From Azoarcus sp. (GTDB lineage Bacteria; Pseudomonadota; Gammaproteobacteria; Burkholderiales; Rhodocyclaceae): a stretch of 21,785 bases of DNA. The notes beneath the pieces were generated by a model that made no database searches, was not told the origin of the DNA, and saw only the letters and a list, made by a program, of their open reading frames with translations. The stretch spans positions 1 to 21,785 of the forward strand of contig JAIRNL010000073.1 of the NCBI GenBank assembly GCA_031258035.1, in the 5' to 3' direction. Shown here piece by piece: positions 15,514 to 21,785 of the stretch. The translations under genes and the position numbers were made by a program. Positions within the stretch are counted from its first letter, which is position 1. Each line of letters starts with the position of its first letter.

Positions 15514-16323
15514 GTGGATTTTTCCAGTGTCAATCTCGCCCTGGTGCTGTTTGTGCTGCTGCTCGCTACCGGCGCCTTGTGGGGGCTGGATCGCTTCTAT
15601 GCCCGGCGGCGGCGCGCGCCTGGCGCGCCGCCGCCGGGGTGGGTGGAATGGGGCGCCGCCTTCTTCCCGGTCGTGCTGGCTGTTTTCATCCTGCGCTCCT
15701 TCATCATCGAGCCGTTCAAGATCCCTTCCGGATCAATGATCCCGACTTTGCTGGAAGGCGACTTCATCCTGGTCAACAAATTCACCTACGGCATCCGGCT
15801 GCCGGTCATCGACCTCAAGATCGTCGATGTCAACACGCCCAGGCGCGGCGAGGTCATGGTTTTTCGCTATCCGCTCGATCCCTCGCAAAACTACATCAAG
15901 CGCGTGGTGGGCCTGCCGGGCGACAGGGTCGATTACATCGAGAAACGGCTCACCATCAACGGCGAGACGGCTCCGACCACGGCGGCGGGCACTTACCTGC
16001 ACGTCAACGGCGCAAACGTTTACTACTCGCCGAAGTTCACCGAAAAGCTCGGCGATGTCGAGCACGATATCCTGATCAACAGCGACGTGCCGCCCTATGT
16101 CCGCGATGTGAAAAATTTCAAATTTCGGGAAAACTGTACCTATACCGTACACGGCTTCAGTTGTATGGTGCCGAAGGGACATTACCTGGTCATGGGCGAC
16201 AATCGTGACAGTAGTGCCGACAGCCGGGCCTGGGGTTTCGTCCCTGACGAAAACATTGCCGGCCGGGCGTTCTTCATCTGGTTCAATTTCAACGACCTGA
16301 AACGCATCGGTCGTTTTCATTGA
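15514..16323 (+). CDS. lepB: Signal peptidase I
   Basis: A 269-residue inner-membrane serine protease cleaving Sec and Tat signal peptides. Two N-terminal transmembrane segments (about 7-24 and 48-63) are followed by the catalytic Ser74 in PSGSMIPTL, the general base Lys129 in YIKRVVGLPGD, and the MGDNRDSSADSR box near the C-terminus. It starts with GTG, supported by AGGAG (15503-15507) six bases upstream. It is shorter than E. coli LepB (324), as is usual in betaproteobacteria. Confidence 0.96.
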   Translation: MDFSSVNLALVLFVLLLATGALWGLDRFYARRRRAPGAPPPGWVEWGAAFFPVVLAVFILRSFIIEPFKIPSGSMIPTLLEGDFILVNKFTYGIRLPVIDLKIVDVNTPRRGEVMVFRYPLDPSQNYIKRVVGLPGDRVDYIEKRLTINGETAPTTAAGTYLHVNGANVYYSPKFTEKLGDVEHDILINSDVPPYVRDVKNFKFRENCTYTVHGFSCMVPKGHYLVMGDNRDSSADSRAWGFVPDENIAGRAFFIWFNFNDLKRIGRFH

Positions 16324-16343
16324 CCGTCGCGCAGGGGGCAGCA

Positions 16344-16712
16344 ATGAAATACCGTCAATGCGGCATGAGCCTGATCGGCACGATCCTGGTCATGATCCTG
16401 TTTGGCATGGCTTTGCTGGTCGGTTTCAAGATGGTGGGGCCTTACAAGGAATACTACGCGCTGAAGCACGTCATCGCGCAGGTCGCCAGCGGGGGCGCCG
16501 CCGACCTGACCGAGCCTGAACTGCGCGAGCGCTACGGACGCATGGCCACCAGCGACAGCCTCGACGAGACGGTCAAACCGGGCGACCTGATCATCCGCCG
16601 GGAAGGCGGCGGGGTCGTGATCAGCGTCGATTATTCGCGCAAGGTGCCGCTCGTCGGCAATGTCAGCCTGCTGTTCGACTTCAAGGCGTCGAGCAGGCCC
16701 GACCGCAAATGA
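16344..16712 (+). CDS. DUF4845 family pilin-like membrane protein
   Basis: A 122-residue protein with a type IV pilin-like N-terminus: a short basic leader, Gly7, then the hydrophobic stretch MSLIGTILVMILFGMALLV. The Glu normally found at position +5 of mature pilins is replaced by Gly. The remainder is a small soluble domain. DUF4845 genes sit between lepB and rnc in many beta- and gammaproteobacteria; no function is established. AGGGGG (16333-16338) supports the ATG at 16344. Its stop overlaps rnc as ATGA. Confidence 0.85.
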   Translation: MKYRQCGMSLIGTILVMILFGMALLVGFKMVGPYKEYYALKHVIAQVASGGAADLTEPELRERYGRMATSDSLDETVKPGDLIIRREGGGVVISVDYSRKVPLVGNVSLLFDFKASSRPDRK

Positions 16713-17389
16713 AAGAATTCGACGACCGCCTGCAAGGCCGCCTCGGGCACGTTTTCGCCGATCCCGCTTTGCTGGCTCAGGCGCTGACCCACCGCAGCTT
16801 CGGGCAACCCAACAACGAGCGGCTCGAATTTCTCGGAGACAGCGTGCTCAACTGCGCGATGTCGATCGCGCTCTTCGAGCGTTTCGCCAACCTGCGCGAA
16901 GGCGAGTTGTCGCGCGTGCGCGCCTCGCTGGTATGCCAGGACGCGCTGGCTCGCGTGGCGTTCGGTCTCGAGCTTGGTTCCTGCCTGCGCCTGGGGGAAG
17001 GCGAGCTGCGTTCCGGCGGCGCGCGCCGTCCCTCCATCCTGGCTGACACGCTCGAAGCCATCATCGCGGCGGTCTGCCTCGATGCCGGGTTCGAGGTCGC
17101 GCGGGCGCTGGTGTGCCGGCTGTTCGAGCCTCTGCTGGCGGATGTCAACCCCGCTTCTCCAGGCAAGGATCCCAAGACCGCGCTCCAGGAATGGTTGCAG
17201 GGGCGCAAGCTGGCGCTGCCGGTCTACACCATGGTGCGCGTGCTGGGCGAAGCGCACGCGCAGGAATTCGAGGTCGCCTGCGAGGTGCCGAAGTTCTCCC
17301 TGCGAACCATCGGCCGGGGCAGCAGCCGTCGCGCGGCGGAGCAGCAATCGGCGGAACTGGCGCTGGCTCATCTCGACAAACCGGCGTGA
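16709..17389 (+). CDS. rnc: Ribonuclease III
   Basis: A 226-residue dsRNA endonuclease that processes rRNA and regulatory RNA. The catalytic domain has NERLEFLGDSVL (Glu40, Asp44) and DTLEAIIAAV (Asp113, Glu116), the four metal-binding acids. A C-terminal dsRNA-binding domain runs from about residue 152 (DPKTALQEWLQG) to the end. Length equals E. coli RNase III. The start overlaps the DUF4845 stop, and era follows two bases after the stop, the classic rnc-era order. Confidence 0.97.
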   Translation: MKEFDDRLQGRLGHVFADPALLAQALTHRSFGQPNNERLEFLGDSVLNCAMSIALFERFANLREGELSRVRASLVCQDALARVAFGLELGSCLRLGEGELRSGGARRPSILADTLEAIIAAVCLDAGFEVARALVCRLFEPLLADVNPASPGKDPKTALQEWLQGRKLALPVYTMVRVLGEAHAQEFEVACEVPKFSLRTIGRGSSRRAAEQQSAELALAHLDKPA

Positions 17390-17391
17390 AG

Positions 17392-18315
17392 ATGCCGGAT
17401 GCCGATACCGATACCGATGCCGGTTCCGGCGCCGATACCGGCCGGGTCGGCTTCGTCGCCATCGTGGGCAGGCCCAACGTCGGCAAATCGACCCTGCTCA
17501 ACCGTCTGGTCGGACAAAAGATCAGCATCGTCTCGAACAAGGCGCAAACGACCCGCCACCGGGTGACAGGCATCCTGAATACCGCCGGCGCCCAGTTCGT
17601 GTTCGTCGATACGCCGGGGTTCCAGACCCGGCACCGCAACGCGCTCAACCGCGCGATGAACCGCAGCGTTTCGCAGGCGCTGGCTGGCGTCGATCTGGTG
17701 TTTTTCGTCGTCGAGGCGGACAGCTTCGGTGACGAAGACCGCGCGGCGCTCGCCGTGGTCCCCGACGCGGCCAAGGTCGTGCTGGTCATCAGCAAAATCG
17801 ACCGGCTCGCCGACAAGCGCCGCTTGCTGCCTTGCATCGACCGGCTGCGTCATCTGCGCGAATTCGCGGCGATCGTGCCGTTGTCGGCGGAGCGCGACCG
17901 CAATTGCGACGCCCTGATCGCGGCGGCGCTGCCGCTGCTGCCGCCCGGCGCGCCGCTTTACGGTGAAGACGAAATCACCGACCGAGGGGAACGCTTTCTC
18001 GCCGCCGAATTCCTGCGCGAAAAATTGTTCCGGCTCCTCGGCGACGAATTGCCTTACGGCATCGAGGTCGAGATCGAAAAATTCGAGACCGAGGGGGCAT
18101 TGCGCCGCATACACGCCGCCGTGATCGTCGACAAATCCGCGCACAAGGGGATCGTCATCGGCAAGGGCGGCGACAGGCTCAAGCGGGTGGCGAGCGAGGC
18201 GCGCGCCGAAATGGAAAGGCTGTTCGGCGGCAGGGTTTTCCTCGAAACCTGGGTCAAGGTCAGGAGCGGCTGGGCCGACGACGAGCGGGCGCTCAAGAGC
18301 CTGGGGTACGAGTGA
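17392..18315 (+). CDS. era: GTPase Era
   Basis: A 307-residue GTPase binding the 3' end of 16S rRNA during 30S maturation. G1 is GRPNVGKST (26-34), TTRHR is the switch, DTPG (73-76) is G3, and the KH domain has GIVIGKGGDRLK near the C-terminus. Two oddities: G4, normally NKxD, reads SKID (Ser134), and the N-terminus is a low-complexity PDADTDTDAGSGADTG extension of about 16 residues encoded by a GATRCC-type hexamer tract. I chose the ATG at 17392; a GTG at 17386 in the same frame overlaps the rnc stop. recO follows with a GTGA overlap. Confidence 0.96.
   Translation: MPDADTDTDAGSGADTGRVGFVAIVGRPNVGKSTLLNRLVGQKISIVSNKAQTTRHRVTGILNTAGAQFVFVDTPGFQTRHRNALNRAMNRSVSQALAGVDLVFFVVEADSFGDEDRAALAVVPDAAKVVLVISKIDRLADKRRLLPCIDRLRHLREFAAIVPLSAERDRNCDALIAAALPLLPPGAPLYGEDEITDRGERFLAAEFLREKLFRLLGDELPYGIEVEIEKFETEGALRRIHAAVIVDKSAHKGIVIGKGGDRLKRVASEARAEMERLFGGRVFLETWVKVRSGWADDERALKSLGYE
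17397..17439 (+). repeat. Imperfect hexanucleotide tract in the era N-terminus
   Basis: Short GAT-GCC / GAT-ACC units repeat in frame and encode alternating Asp with Ala or Thr. The period of six keeps the frame, so slippage would change extension length without breaking era. Confidence 0.6.
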
Positions 18316-19046
18316 GTCCGAAGCAGCGCGTCGCCGGGCAGACGGCCTGGGTGCTGCATACCCTGCCATGGCGCGAGACGAGCCTGATCGTCGAGGTTTT
18401 CGCGCGCGACCATGGCCGGATCGCGCTTCTCGCCAAGGGCGCGCGGCGGCCGTTGTCGGCCTTGCGCGGCGTGCTGATGGCTTTCCAGCCGCTCGTGCTC
18501 GACTGGTCGGGCGGCGGCGAGGTCAAGACGCTGACCCGGGGCGAATGGCGCGGCGGACAGCCCTTGCTCGTCGGGCAGGCGCTTCTGTGCGCCTATTACC
18601 TGAACGAACTCCTGCTCCGGCTGACGGCGCGCGAAGATCCGCATCCGGCGCTGTTCGACGCCTATGAATCGGCCATGGCGGCGCTGGGGCGCGGGGACAA
18701 CCTGTCGCCATTGTTGCGCCGTTTTGAACTGGCCATGTTGCGCGAACTTGGCTATGGCGCGATGCTCGATACCGATGACGGCGGACGCCCGATCCGGCCC
18801 GGGCAGCCTTATCTCTATATAATCGAGCGCGGCCCCCGGGCTTGCGCGGGGGATGCGGAGCGGCGGGCGGAAACGCGGGGCGTGCCCGTCGGTGGCCAGA
18901 CCCTGATTGATCTGGCTGCCGGCAATTTCGCGCGCGCCACGACGCAGGCCGAAGCCAAACGCCTGCTGCGCGCGCTCATCAACCACCACCTCGGCGGCCA
19001 GCCCTTGCAATCCCGCCAGGTGTTCGAGGAGTTGCGGGAATTGTGA
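18312..19046 (+). CDS. recO: DNA repair protein RecO
   Basis: A 244-residue RecFOR-pathway mediator that loads RecA on SSB-coated DNA and anneals strands. The N-terminal OB fold starts GQTAWVLHTLPWRETSLIVEVF and contains KGARRPLSALRG; the C-terminal helical part includes FELAMLRELGYG and ends with the LINHHLGGQPLQSRQVFEEL block typical of RecO. It starts with GTG overlapping the era stop (GTGA). Placement between era and pdxJ is the common betaproteobacterial order. Confidence 0.95.
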   Translation: MSPKQRVAGQTAWVLHTLPWRETSLIVEVFARDHGRIALLAKGARRPLSALRGVLMAFQPLVLDWSGGGEVKTLTRGEWRGGQPLLVGQALLCAYYLNELLLRLTAREDPHPALFDAYESAMAALGRGDNLSPLLRRFELAMLRELGYGAMLDTDDGGRPIRPGQPYLYIIERGPRACAGDAERRAETRGVPVGGQTLIDLAAGNFARATTQAEAKRLLRALINHHLGGQPLQSRQVFEELREL

Positions 19047-19798
19047 TCGAACTCAGCGTCAACATCGACCACGTCGCCACGCTGCGGCAGGCGCGGCGCA
19101 CCTGGGAGCCTGATCCGGCATGGGCGGCCGTCGAAGCCCATCTCGGCGGCGCGGACGGCATTACCGTCCATCTGCGCGAGGACCGCCGCCACATCAATGA
19201 CGATGACGCGCGGCGATTGCGCGAACTCACCCAGGTCAAGCTCAACCTCGAAATGGCGGCGACCGGGGAGATGGTCGATATCGCCTGCCGGCTGAAGCCG
19301 GAGATGGCGATGCTGGTGCCCGAGGGCCGGCAGGAAATCACCACCGAAGGCGGCCTCGACATCGTCGCGCGGCAGGCGCGCCTGCGCGAGTGCGTCGCCC
19401 GTCTGGCTGACGCCGGCATCGCCACCAGCGTTTTCATCGACGCCGATCCGGCGCAGATCGAAGCCGCCGCGCGGATCGGCGCCCGCGTCTGCGAAATTCA
19501 CACCGGCCCTTACGCCCATGCTTTCCACGATGCCGGACGGGATGCCGCCAGCCGGGCGGCGCGGGCCGAACTCGACAAGGTGCGCGCCGCCGGCGAGGCG
19601 GCGCGGGCGGCGGGGATGCGCTTCAACGCCGGCCATGCGCTCAATTATTACAATGTGCAGCCCATCGCCGCCCTGGCTGGCGTGCGCGAACTGCACATCG
19701 GCCACGCCATCGTCAGCCGCGCCGTGTTCGTCGGTCTGCGCGCCGCGGTCGCCGAAATGAAACGCCTGATGCGCGAGGCGGCGGGGCGGGCGGCATGA
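19043..19798 (+). CDS. pdxJ: Pyridoxine 5'-phosphate synthase
   Basis: A 251-residue TIM-barrel enzyme condensing deoxyxylulose 5-phosphate with 3-amino-2-oxopropyl phosphate, the last step of de novo vitamin B6 synthesis. Canonical blocks are LSVNIDHVATLRQAR (4-18), GITVHLREDRRHI (39-51), KLNLEMA (66-72) and GHALNYYNV near residue 195, all of which line the active site. The GTG start overlaps the recO stop (GTGA), and the stop overlaps acpS (ATGA). Confidence 0.97.
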   Translation: MIELSVNIDHVATLRQARRTWEPDPAWAAVEAHLGGADGITVHLREDRRHINDDDARRLRELTQVKLNLEMAATGEMVDIACRLKPEMAMLVPEGRQEITTEGGLDIVARQARLRECVARLADAGIATSVFIDADPAQIEAAARIGARVCEIHTGPYAHAFHDAGRDAASRAARAELDKVRAAGEAARAAGMRFNAGHALNYYNVQPIAALAGVRELHIGHAIVSRAVFVGLRAAVAEMKRLMREAAGRAA

Positions 19799-20172
19799 TC
19801 CGTGGCGTCGGAACCGACATCGTCCAGATCGATCGCCTGCGCGCGGCGCTCGAGCGGCACGGCGAGGCCTTCGCGCACCGCATCCTGGCTGAAGCCGAAC
19901 ATGAGGGATGGCGGGCCGCCCGCGACCCGGCCCGCTTTCTCGCAAAGCGTTTCGCGGCCAAGGAGGCTTTCGGCAAGGCGCTCGGCATCGGCCTGGCGCC
20001 GCCCGCGACCCTGCGCGCGCTGGCCGTGGAACACGATGGGCTCGGCAAACCTGGCTTCGGCTATGATGCGCGCCTGAGCGCCCACATGGCGGCGCAAGGG
20101 CTGTCCGCCCATCTCAGCCTGAGCGACGAGCGCGATTACGTCGTCGCCTTTGCGGTGATCGAGTGCCGATGA
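19795..20172 (+). CDS. acpS: Holo-ACP synthase (4'-phosphopantetheinyl transferase)
   Basis: A 125-residue enzyme transferring phosphopantetheine from CoA to Ser37 of AcpP. The metal-binding Asp8 in GVGTDIVQIDR and Glu57 in RFAAKEAFGKALG are present, giving the two-part AcpS signature. It is translationally coupled to pdxJ and nagZ by ATGA overlaps. It lies about 12.7 kb downstream of its substrate gene acpP in the same orientation. Confidence 0.97.
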   Translation: MIRGVGTDIVQIDRLRAALERHGEAFAHRILAEAEHEGWRAARDPARFLAKRFAAKEAFGKALGIGLAPPATLRALAVEHDGLGKPGFGYDARLSAHMAAQGLSAHLSLSDERDYVVAFAVIECR

Positions 20173-21302
20173 ACACGATGCCTCTCCAGCTTCCACGCGG
20201 TTCCCTGATGATCGACGTCGCGGGCCTCGCGCTTGCCGACGACGAACGCGAACGCCTGTGCGACCCCAGGGTCGGCGGCATCATCCTTTTCGCGCGCAAC
20301 TACACCGATTCCGGACAGTTGCGCGCGCTCACCGCCGAAATCCGCGCCCTGCGTTCCCCGGCGCTCGTGATCGCGGTCGATCACGAGGGGGGGCGGGTGC
20401 AACGCTTTCGCGGCAGCGGCTTCACCCGCCTGCCCGCGATGCGCGCGCTCGGCGCCGCGTGGGAGACCGATCATGCCGAAGCCCTGGCTGCGGCGCATGC
20501 GACGGGATTCGTCCTCGCCGCCGAACTCGTCGCCCACGGCATCGACCTGAGCTTCGCGCCGGTGCTCGATCTCGATCACGGTTGCAGCCGCGCCATCGGC
20601 AGCCGCGCCTTCCACCGCGATCCGTCCGTGGTCGCCGCGCTGGCCCAGGCGCTCGTGGCGGGCATGAAGGAGGCGGGAATGGGGGCCGTCGGCAAGCATT
20701 TTCCCGGACACGGTTACGTCGAAGCCGATTCGCACCACGATGTGCCGGTCGACGAGCGCGCGCTCGCGGAAATCCGCGCCGACGACATGCTCCCGTACCG
20801 GCACTCCCTGTTGCGGCAACTTGCCGGGGTGATGCCGGCGCACGTCATCTACCCGCATGCCGAACCCCGACATCCGGGGCCGGCCGGGTTCTCGCCCTTC
20901 TGGCTGAAGGAAGTGCTGCGCGGGGAACTCGGCTTCGACGGCGTCATTTTCAGCGACGATCTCAACATGGCGGGCGCGCTCGTGGCCGGGGACATCGTGG
21001 CGAGAGTCGGGGCCGCCGCCGCCGCTGGCTGCGACATGCTGCTGGTGTGCAATCGTCCCGATCTCGTCGCCGACCTCCTCGCGCGCGGCATGCCCGGAAC
21101 CGACCCAGCCAGTCTCGCGCGGCTCGCCGCGCTCGCCGTGCCGGCGCCGCGTCCCTGGCTTGCCGATCCGTCCGCGCTCGCGTCGCACCAGCCTTATTTA
21201 CAGGCCCGCGAGAAAGTCCTGGTACTTGCCGCCCTGGAGGCCGCGGACAATTCCGCCATGGCGGCATCGACGATCGGCGCGAAACCGCAAAGGGTTCCCT
21301 GA
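20169..21302 (+). CDS. nagZ: Beta-N-acetylhexosaminidase NagZ
   Basis: A 377-residue cytoplasmic glycoside hydrolase family 3 enzyme that removes N-acetylglucosamine from anhydromuropeptides during peptidoglycan recycling. AVDHEGGRVQRFR (69-81), the KHFPGHG loop (176-182) with the family His acid/base near DSHHD, and the nucleophile Asp263 in FSDDLNMAGA are intact. The ATG at 20169 overlaps the acpS stop; a GTG at 20163 is less likely. The C-terminus runs about 30 residues past the last recognisable barrel element and is Ala-rich. It is the last gene of the long plus-strand unit. Confidence 0.95.
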   Translation: MNTMPLQLPRGSLMIDVAGLALADDERERLCDPRVGGIILFARNYTDSGQLRALTAEIRALRSPALVIAVDHEGGRVQRFRGSGFTRLPAMRALGAAWETDHAEALAAAHATGFVLAAELVAHGIDLSFAPVLDLDHGCSRAIGSRAFHRDPSVVAALAQALVAGMKEAGMGAVGKHFPGHGYVEADSHHDVPVDERALAEIRADDMLPYRHSLLRQLAGVMPAHVIYPHAEPRHPGPAGFSPFWLKEVLRGELGFDGVIFSDDLNMAGALVAGDIVARVGAAAAAGCDMLLVCNRPDLVADLLARGMPGTDPASLARLAALAVPAPRPWLADPSALASHQPYLQAREKVLVLAALEAADNSAMAASTIGAKPQRVP

Positions 21303-21317
21303 TTCCGGGTTAATCAG
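21299..21317 (+). terminator. Short hairpin over the nagZ stop codon
   Basis: CTGATT (21299-21304) and AATCAG (21312-21317) are inverted arms around a seven-base loop, followed by a run of eight C instead of T. It is a weak stem and not a classical intrinsic terminator. Confidence 0.25.
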
Positions 21318-21351
21318 CCCCCCCCGCTCGCGGCCTTCCGGACAGGCTCCG

Positions 21352-21484
21352 AAAACGCTCGCATCCGATTTCAAAAACGCTCGTATCCGATTTCAAAAAC
21401 GCTCGCATCCGATTTCAAAAACGCTCGTATCCGATTTCAAAAACGCTCGCATCCGATTTTGAAGTCGACCGCATCCGATTCTGG
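21352..21484. repeat. 22-bp tandem direct repeat array with alternating base
   Basis: Units of 22 bp begin at 21361, 21383, 21405, 21427, 21449 and 21471. Each starts GCATCCGATTT or GTATCCGATTT and ends CAAAAACGCTC. The first four are identical except for position 2, which alternates C, T, C, T, giving a 44-bp super-period. The fifth has a diverged right half, the sixth is a partial copy, and a 9-base remnant precedes the first. There are no spacers, so it is not a CRISPR array. It lies in the nagZ to HU-like gap, ending about 100 bases before the HU-like start codon. Confidence 0.95.
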
Positions 21485-21501
21485 AGACCTCCCCGACGCC
21501 T

Positions 21502-21539
21502 TGTCAAAATTTGACACGCGGAACCCGAAGGCATAAGGT
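21502..21539 (+). promoter_or_regulatory. Promoter of the HU-like gene with overlapping operator-like inverted repeat
   Basis: TTGACA (21511-21516, consensus -35), a 17-base spacer, then TAAGGT (21534-21539), which keeps the most conserved -10 bases T1, A2 and T6. The inverted repeat TGTCAAA-A-TTTGACA (21502-21516) covers the -35 exactly, as a repressor or autoregulatory site would. Confidence 0.6.
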
Positions 21540-21586
21540 ATCGACCTTTCCATCACCCTCACGGGTTATCACATCAGGAGACCGTC

Positions 21587-21785
21587 ATGGCCATGAAGCT
21601 CAAGAAAGTCGAACGCACCAACCTTGCCAACCGCGACCAGAAACTGTGGTATCTCACCAAGGACGCGGGCCGCGCCATCGACCTGGACGAAATTGCCGAA
21701 GACATCCAGGGCCGCTCGGCCATGACCAAGGGCGACATCCTCTCCGTCCTCAGCAATCTGGTACAAGTCCTGCCCGCGCACCTCA
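21587..21785 (+). CDS. HU-related DNA-binding protein, Bacteroidota-type (partial at window end)
   Basis: The first 66 residues are visible; the gene runs off the window. The start MAMKLKKVERTNLANRDQKLWY, read as two parts (MAMKLKKVER and TNLANRDQKLWY), followed by IDLDEIAEDIQGRS, MTKGDILSVLSNLVQVLP and AHL, resembles the HU-related family common in Bacteroidetes (type MAVKYKxVxRxNP...W, then LAxxIxxRSxLTxGDVxAVL), not classic proteobacterial HU or IHF. It probably bends or binds DNA as a dimer; the DNA-binding arm would lie beyond the window. AGGAG (21576-21580) is six bases before the ATG. It has its own promoter and an upstream 22-bp repeat array. Codon use is GC-rich like the neighbours, so any transfer is old. 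Confidence 0.75.
   Translation, partial: MAMKLKKVERTNLANRDQKLWYLTKDAGRAIDLDEIAEDIQGRSAMTKGDILSVLSNLVQVLPAHL

Noticed and set aside
21160..21462. A 100-codon open frame running from nagZ through the repeats, giving a 22-residue periodic peptide
   Set aside because: The periodicity follows automatically from three 22-bp units; its first half overlaps nagZ out of frame and no ribosome binding site is evident.
21352..21484. CRISPR array
   Set aside because: The repeats are directly contiguous with no variable spacers, units are 22 bp, and no cas genes are nearby.

Overview
The window is a dense, GC-rich chromosomal segment of a betaproteobacterium. Rhodocyclales is my best guess, from gene order and protein flavour only. 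It reads mainly as conserved housekeeping DNA: I see no tRNA, rRNA, CRISPR array, insertion sequence or prophage. I recognise 27 genes. No gap without a gene exceeds 300 bases. The longest are 21303-21586 (tandem repeats and a promoter), 10454-10676 (nadB/rpoE divergent region) and 627-810.

Layout. (1) 12-2123, minus strand: a SatP/YaaH-type acetate transporter, then an RsmI-like SAM-dependent methyltransferase translationally coupled to the nucleotide pyrophosphatase yceF (Maf family). (2) 2202-8868, plus strand: yceD-rpmF, a strong intrinsic terminator, then plsX-fabH-fabD-fabG-acpP-fabF and a ygfX/cptA-like membrane protein. This is the phospholipid and fatty-acid initiation/elongation cluster linked to ribosomal protein L32. 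(3) 8846-10453, minus: nadB, converging on ygfX and diverging from the envelope-stress operon. (4) 10677-13641, plus: rpoE-rseA-rseB-rseC and a small glutaredoxin-like gene. A candidate sigma-E-type promoter lies upstream of rpoE. (5) 13682-21302, plus: lepA, lepB, a DUF4845 pilin-like protein, rnc, era, recO, pdxJ, acpS and nagZ. Most junctions from lepB onward are ATGA/GTGA overlaps or gaps of a few bases, so this looks like one long transcription unit. (6) 21303-21785: a 22-bp tandem repeat array with an alternating base, a sigma-70-like promoter overlapped by a near-perfect inverted repeat, and the start of an HU-related gene of the type best known from Bacteroidota.

Functional links: PlsX, FabH, FabD, FabG, AcpP and FabF form the FAS II start and elongation machinery, and AcpS (12 kb downstream) activates AcpP. 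RpoE with RseA/RseB/RseC senses envelope damage; LepB (signal peptidase) and NagZ (peptidoglycan recycling) also belong to envelope biology. RNase III, Era, LepA, YceD and L32 serve ribosome maturation and translation.

The most unusual material is the right edge (repeat array plus Bacteroidota-type HU-like gene). Smaller oddities are a Ser in place of the G4 Asn in Era, a slippage-prone N-terminal tract in Era, a possibly leaderless yceD transcript, and no DegP/MucD protease gene in the rpoE operon. I did not find a convincing new multi-gene system.
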